From an uncultured Lachnospiraceae bacterium (GTDB lineage Bacteria > Bacillota > Clostridia > Lachnospirales > Lachnospiraceae): a stretch of DNA of 64,000 nt. Under the pieces are notes generated by a model. That model made no database searches, was not told where the DNA came from, and was given only the letters and a program-made list of their open reading frames with translations. The number at the start of each line of letters is the position of its first letter. The stretch's first letter is position 1. The stretch covers positions 1-64,000 of the forward strand of contig CAMWTP010000019.1 of NCBI GenBank assembly GCA_947177165.1, given 5' to 3'. Positions 60,262 through 64,000 of this stretch are shown here, piece after piece. Made by a program: the position numbers and the translations under genes.

Positions 60262-60284
60262 CTGCCGCCCTTTTTGGACGGCAG
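60262..60284 (-). promoter_or_regulatory. intercistronic hairpin after the binding-protein gene
   Basis: On the minus strand CTGCCGTCC, loop AAAAA, GGGCGGCAG (9 bp, one G-U), 13 nt after the stop of the binding protein. No T tract, so more likely an mRNA-stabilising or partial attenuator structure that lets the binding protein be made in excess, as in malE-type operons. Confidence 0.6.
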
Positions 60285-60296
60285 CAAAACACTGTA

Positions 60297-62024
60297 TTAC
60301 GAATTATTAAGCGATGCCCAAGCTGCCCTGGCATTCGCAATATCATCCAGCTTATACTGTATCACATCATCAATACCAAGCGATTCACATTGTGCTTTCA
60401 TGTCTTTCCAGATCGAATTGAATTCATCCTCACTAGTCGCAAATACCATGCGCCAGGAAGCTGGAACGATCACATCCTTTAGAGCCGCTTTTGTCATTAT
60501 CATGGCGTCATCATCTGGCGTCAGGAATGTAGAGAATCCCTCCGTCTGCTCCGCATAGGTCCAATTCTTATCATCTAACATCTCCCTCAGATAAGTATAA
60601 CCATAATGCTCTGTCCAATCCTTTGCCAAATCACTGCTGTACAGATAATCATAGTAGCTCGGGAAATAGTTAAAATTATAACTGGTTCCAACATCCAGAA
60701 GATAACCACTGTTGATCAGATAAGTAATATTCCAATACTCAATTGACTGATCCGCCGGTATATTAAGTTCTGTACCATCTGCCATCGTCCGTGCAAACGT
60801 CTCAGTGATTGTCGGAACACCGTTGTCGTCATAGTTCCAGCGCATCTCATCACCCGGATATCCACTCACCAATGTTAGCAGATCCTCCTCATTTGCCAGT
60901 ATATCAAGGAACCTGAGCGCTGCATCCACATTATCACAGGAGGAGGAAATGCAGTAGCCGCCCGCCGGAAGAGAAGATGCAATGTTATAAGTGGGAATGA
61001 ACTCATCAAATACCACCGGATAATAACCATCACTCTCCAACCCCGGGTCACCTGCCCATCCCGCCAAAGCTGCACCGCTTTTAATTTTCTCCCATGCAGT
61101 CGATCTGGTCTGGGACAGTGAATCCGGATCGATCAGACCTGCCTGATTCAGATCATACATATATTTCAGGGCACGATAATATGTGCTGCCGTCATCAAAC
61201 ATAGAGGTACCTGACTGTGTACGTACATCATACTCAATTCCCCACCCAAGATAAGTTTCTGATTTCCCAAGCAGACAATACACACTCAGAATATTCCAAA
61301 AATGATCGGTATCAAAATCAGAGAACAGGTTCATCGCGTATGTCGGAATGCCATCCTCCGTTTGTGGACGGGTTTCCTTCATCGCCTTAAATACTTCAAC
61401 AGAGTCCTCTAATGTACCAAATTCCGGATAACCTGCTTCTGCATAAATGCCCCAGTTCATTTTGATAGCAAAACGCTCCGTATCAGCAACCACATTCATA
61501 GAGCTGGGACCAACCATACCAATATAATAAACATTGCCAGTGCCGTTACTGTTATACTCGCGGGCATATTCAAAAAATGGATCAAACAAGTCCGCATGCG
61601 CGGTAATATTGGGCATCTGATCCAGATAATCATCCAATGGAATGATCAGACCGCCCTCAGCAGCTGTCAGCATCTCCTGCTGCGGAAGCCAGATTACATC
61701 TGCCAGTTCACCCGAAGCCAGCTGCGCCTGCAGCTTTTCGGAAGAGTAAGGAACCACCTCGACCGAAAGCCCCCGATCCTCAAAAAACTTTCCGAGGCCA
61801 CCAGTCAGCCTGCCGCTTCCGGAATTTGCATTTGTTCCAAAAAAGGTGATAGATGCCAATTCACCCGCCCCGGTCTGCAGTGAACCTGCTCCTCCCTGAC
61901 TTACACTCCCTTCATCTGTTTTCTGGGAGACTTCCTGATTTTCATCATTCTGTCCACCGCATCCGCTGAGCAACCCAATTACCATCGAAGCTGCAACAAA
62001 TAAACTTATTCCTTTCCTTTTCAT
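60297..62024 (-). CDS. sugar ABC transporter binding lipoprotein
   Basis: 575 residues from ATG 62024 (AAAGGAGG, 6-nt spacing; the ATG two codons upstream touches the ribosome site). Lipoprotein signal with lipobox LSGC (Cys22), then a Ser/Gly/Gln-rich linker and a large type-1 extracellular solute-binding fold (ASITFFGTNANSGSG, ELADVIWLPQQEM). The size matches the LplA/YtcQ group, which binds oligosaccharides, probably unsaturated rhamnogalacturonan pieces. No ATPase subunit is encoded here; a shared MsmX-type ATPase is expected elsewhere. Confidence 0.9.
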   Translation of the reverse strand: MKRKGISLFVAASMVIGLLSGCGGQNDENQEVSQKTDEGSVSQGGAGSLQTGAGELASITFFGTNANSGSGRLTGGLGKFFEDRGLSVEVVPYSSEKLQAQLASGELADVIWLPQQEMLTAAEGGLIIPLDDYLDQMPNITAHADLFDPFFEYAREYNSNGTGNVYYIGMVGPSSMNVVADTERFAIKMNWGIYAEAGYPEFGTLEDSVEVFKAMKETRPQTEDGIPTYAMNLFSDFDTDHFWNILSVYCLLGKSETYLGWGIEYDVRTQSGTSMFDDGSTYYRALKYMYDLNQAGLIDPDSLSQTRSTAWEKIKSGAALAGWAGDPGLESDGYYPVVFDEFIPTYNIASSLPAGGYCISSSCDNVDAALRFLDILANEEDLLTLVSGYPGDEMRWNYDDNGVPTITETFARTMADGTELNIPADQSIEYWNITYLINSGYLLDVGTSYNFNYFPSYYDYLYSSDLAKDWTEHYGYTYLREMLDDKNWTYAEQTEGFSTFLTPDDDAMIMTKAALKDVIVPASWRMVFATSEDEFNSIWKDMKAQCESLGIDDVIQYKLDDIANARAAWASLNNS

Positions 62025-62054
62025 CGTCATCCTCCTTTATTTTATTGTACCATG

Positions 62055-62978
62055 TCAGCCTTTCACTGCACCAATCATCATACCCTGTGCATAATACCGC
62101 TGTATAAAAGGATATACACAGATTATCGGTATGATGGTTACAATCGCCATCGTGTTTCGAACTGAAGTAGTCGAAATCTGTGTTGCCCGATCCAACATAC
62201 TCATATCGGTCATGCTGTTAATACTGGAAGCAATCGCTGTTGCCTGGTTGAGATATTCATATAATGTAAACTGTAAGGTATACAATTTTGAATCTGTTAT
62301 GTAAAGCAAAGTATCCATATAAGAATTCCATGCACTCACCGCACTAAACAGACCAACTGTCGCCAGAATCGGTTTTGAGAGTGGAAATACAATACTGACA
62401 AATCTGCGAACATAACCGGCTCCATCTATCTGTGCTGATTCCTCGAGAGATGCCGGCAGAGATTCAATAAAAGTTTTTACAAGTACCATGTTATATACCC
62501 TGATCAGTCCTGGAATAATATATACCCAGTAATTATTGAGAAGCCCCAGCATTCTGATATTCATATATACCGGAATCATTCCAGCCGAAAAATACATTGT
62601 AACAATCGTCATGCGATACAGTAATTTTCGATGTTTCATATGTTCTTTTGTAAATAAATAGCCCAATATCGCAGTGGCGATCAGAGTCAGCGCAGTTCCC
62701 AGGATCGTACGGCTGACCGAGATAAATGCGGAGTTCATTACGTTATCTAACTTAAAAATATTAACATAATTGTTTAAATGAAACCCAATCGGTTTATACA
62801 TGACCAATCCAAGATCCACATAATCATTACGACTGATCGTATTTATTACCAGATAATAAAACGGATAAATACAAATAAATGCAATCAGTGCAAAGATCAT
62901 GTAAGTAACTGCATAAAATATTTTGTCAGTTGTTGAGAGCTTTCTTTTTTTCACTGCCAATTCTTTTTGTACCCCCAA
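62055..62978 (-). CDS. sugar ABC transporter permease (LplC/YtcP type)
   Basis: 307 residues, six membrane helices, with the permease EAA motif ESAQIDGAGYVRRFVSIVFP (about 185-205). The start is a TTG at 62978 (MGVQKEL) after AAGGAGGGG; no ATG fits. A 30-nt gap to the binding-protein gene. Contacts the ATPase of the importer. Confidence 0.9.
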   Translation of the reverse strand: MGVQKELAVKKRKLSTTDKIFYAVTYMIFALIAFICIYPFYYLVINTISRNDYVDLGLVMYKPIGFHLNNYVNIFKLDNVMNSAFISVSRTILGTALTLIATAILGYLFTKEHMKHRKLLYRMTIVTMYFSAGMIPVYMNIRMLGLLNNYWVYIIPGLIRVYNMVLVKTFIESLPASLEESAQIDGAGYVRRFVSIVFPLSKPILATVGLFSAVSAWNSYMDTLLYITDSKLYTLQFTLYEYLNQATAIASSINSMTDMSMLDRATQISTTSVRNTMAIVTIIPIICVYPFIQRYYAQGMMIGAVKG

Positions 62979-62995
62979 TGCTATTCCCCTCCTTT

Positions 62996-63934
62996 TTAGA
63001 ATGCGCTTGTTCCACGTACCAGTTTAGAAAACCAGTTTGCACCTGCGAATAGAATTATAGAAATCACCGATTTCATAACACCGACAGCTGTTGAATAAGA
63101 AATCAGGCCGGAACCAATACCCATGTTGTAAACATACAGATCCAATGTCTCAATATAAGGTTTTGTCATAGCATTGCTGAACAACTGCTGCTGTTCCATG
63201 CCAGTATTCAGGAAATTGCCAATACTCATTATCAGCAGCACGAAAAAGGTAGGAATCAATTGTGGCAGTATGATATGCCATATGCGGCGCATACGCCCGG
63301 CGCCATCAACCTCTGCCGCCTCCAGTATCTCATGGTCAAGACCTGCGATCGCCGCAAGATAGACAATGGCATTCCAGCCAAGAGACTTCCACAATGATAA
63401 CAAAGCCATTTTCAACCAGACATGATCGCTGGAAGTCAGAAAAGAAATTCCATTTTCGATCACACCTAACTGCTTTAACACATTATTGACAAACCCTGTG
63501 TCAACCGCCAGCATACCATAAGCCAGTGCATACAGAATAACCCATGAGATAAAGTTGGGCAAGGTCGTAACGGTCTGAACAAACTTGCGGAATTTAACAG
63601 ACCGAAGTTCATTTAAAAATACTGCGAAAAACATAGGAAGTGGCATTAAAAGATAATTGATCAACTGAAGCCCCAATGTATTACGAATGACCTCAAAAAG
63701 TCTGGTACGCATCGCCGGCTGCATAAAAAGGGTAGTAAAATTGCTCAATCCAACCCAGTCACTTTCAAACACAGAACGACCTGGCTTATAGTTGACGAAC
63801 GCAAACGACCACCCCCATAACGGCAGATAATTGAACACAAAAATAAAAATCATAAACGGCATTGCCATCCAGAAAAGCCTTTTCCCATCTCGCTCATGAG
63901 TTGTCTGCTTTGCTGTTTTTTTTAACTTGTGCAT
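62996..63934 (-). CDS. sugar ABC transporter permease (LplB type)
   Basis: 312 residues from ATG 63934 (AAAGGAG; a GTG 9 nt earlier overlaps the ribosome site). Six membrane helices and the EAA motif EAAEVDGAGRMRRIWHIILP. First gene of the seven-gene operon visible here; only 66 nt upstream of it remain in the window, and they show no convincing promoter, so the operon may start further right. Confidence 0.9.
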   Translation of the reverse strand: MHKLKKTAKQTTHERDGKRLFWMAMPFMIFIFVFNYLPLWGWSFAFVNYKPGRSVFESDWVGLSNFTTLFMQPAMRTRLFEVIRNTLGLQLINYLLMPLPMFFAVFLNELRSVKFRKFVQTVTTLPNFISWVILYALAYGMLAVDTGFVNNVLKQLGVIENGISFLTSSDHVWLKMALLSLWKSLGWNAIVYLAAIAGLDHEILEAAEVDGAGRMRRIWHIILPQLIPTFFVLLIMSIGNFLNTGMEQQQLFSNAMTKPYIETLDLYVYNMGIGSGLISYSTAVGVMKSVISIILFAGANWFSKLVRGTSAF

Positions 63935-64000
63935 CCTTTTCACTCCTTTCTTTCAATAGTTCCTTAACTTTGTTAATAGTGCCATAATACTTTCGTTTCT

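Overview
The window looks like a chromosomal segment of a gut-type Firmicute, most likely a Lachnospiraceae-like Clostridia. This rests on the gene families present (YesM-type sensor kinase, PL4/PL26/GH42/GH78 pectin enzymes, YolD next to a Y-family polymerase, multi-copy AAA-ATPase-like/PD-(D/E)XK proteins, an anaerobic ferredoxin/FTR/thioredoxin set), strong GGAGG ribosome sites and mid-range GC. No rRNA, tRNA or CRISPR array was seen. All family calls were made by eye from protein motifs.

Layout. 1-2.6 kb: the 3' part of a BlaR1-like M56 sensor protease, then small and broken genes. 2.6-11.8 kb: one very large NRPS (A-T-C-A-T-C-A-T-reductase) predicted to release a three-unit peptide aldehyde or alcohol; its first A domain lacks the usual substrate-amine Asp. 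11.8-13.8 kb: relics of an AraC regulator and an AAA-ATPase-like protein, then a Rpn/PD-(D/E)XK protein. 14-28 kb: a defence-like island. It holds a TOTE-type primase-helicase-PLD protein, a small antitoxin-like gene, decayed IS4-, IS3- and MITE-like sequences, and an AT-rich two-gene unit: a SpoVG-domain protein followed 6 nt later by a 2644-residue protein. By eye that protein reads as cold-shock domain, three LOTUS/OST-HTH-like repeats, a long helical array, a beta-sandwich, a STAND/AAA-like ATPase, a winged helix and a PD-(D/E)XK nuclease. This pair is my best candidate for an undescribed system.

28-32.3 kb: an AT-rich non-coding stretch with a perfect 36-nt palindrome, a duplicated leader RNA with its own promoter, and a redox island (FTR-like protein, 2[4Fe-4S] ferredoxin, membrane Fe-S protein, thioredoxin, Crp/Fnr regulator) bracketed by two direct copies of a ~126-bp repeat. 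Two promoters in it carry the same GTGAT-N3-ATYAC box at exactly the class II activator distance from the -10. 32.3-40.3 kb: two intact AAA-ATPase-like genes plus a promoter-bearing relic of a third that is translationally coupled to an iron-sulfur flavoprotein gene; a rhodanese lipoprotein; and a PolY-YolD pair. 40.4-47.5 kb: GH78 rhamnosidase, an alpha/beta hydrolase, a SLC13/ArsB-type permease, a tyrosine recombinase with an altered active site, and hydrolase relics.

47.4-64 kb: a rhamnogalacturonan-I utilisation locus. The minus-strand run permease-permease-binding lipoprotein-sensor kinase-GH42-PL4-PL26 has gaps of 17-100 nt and looks like one operon. The convergent AraC regulator and the DUF5107-TPR protein lie beside it. 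Lyases cut the RG-I backbone, GH42 removes galactose side chains, the GH78 further along can remove rhamnose, and the ABC importer brings in the products. The kinase has no response regulator in the window; it may lie just past the right edge.
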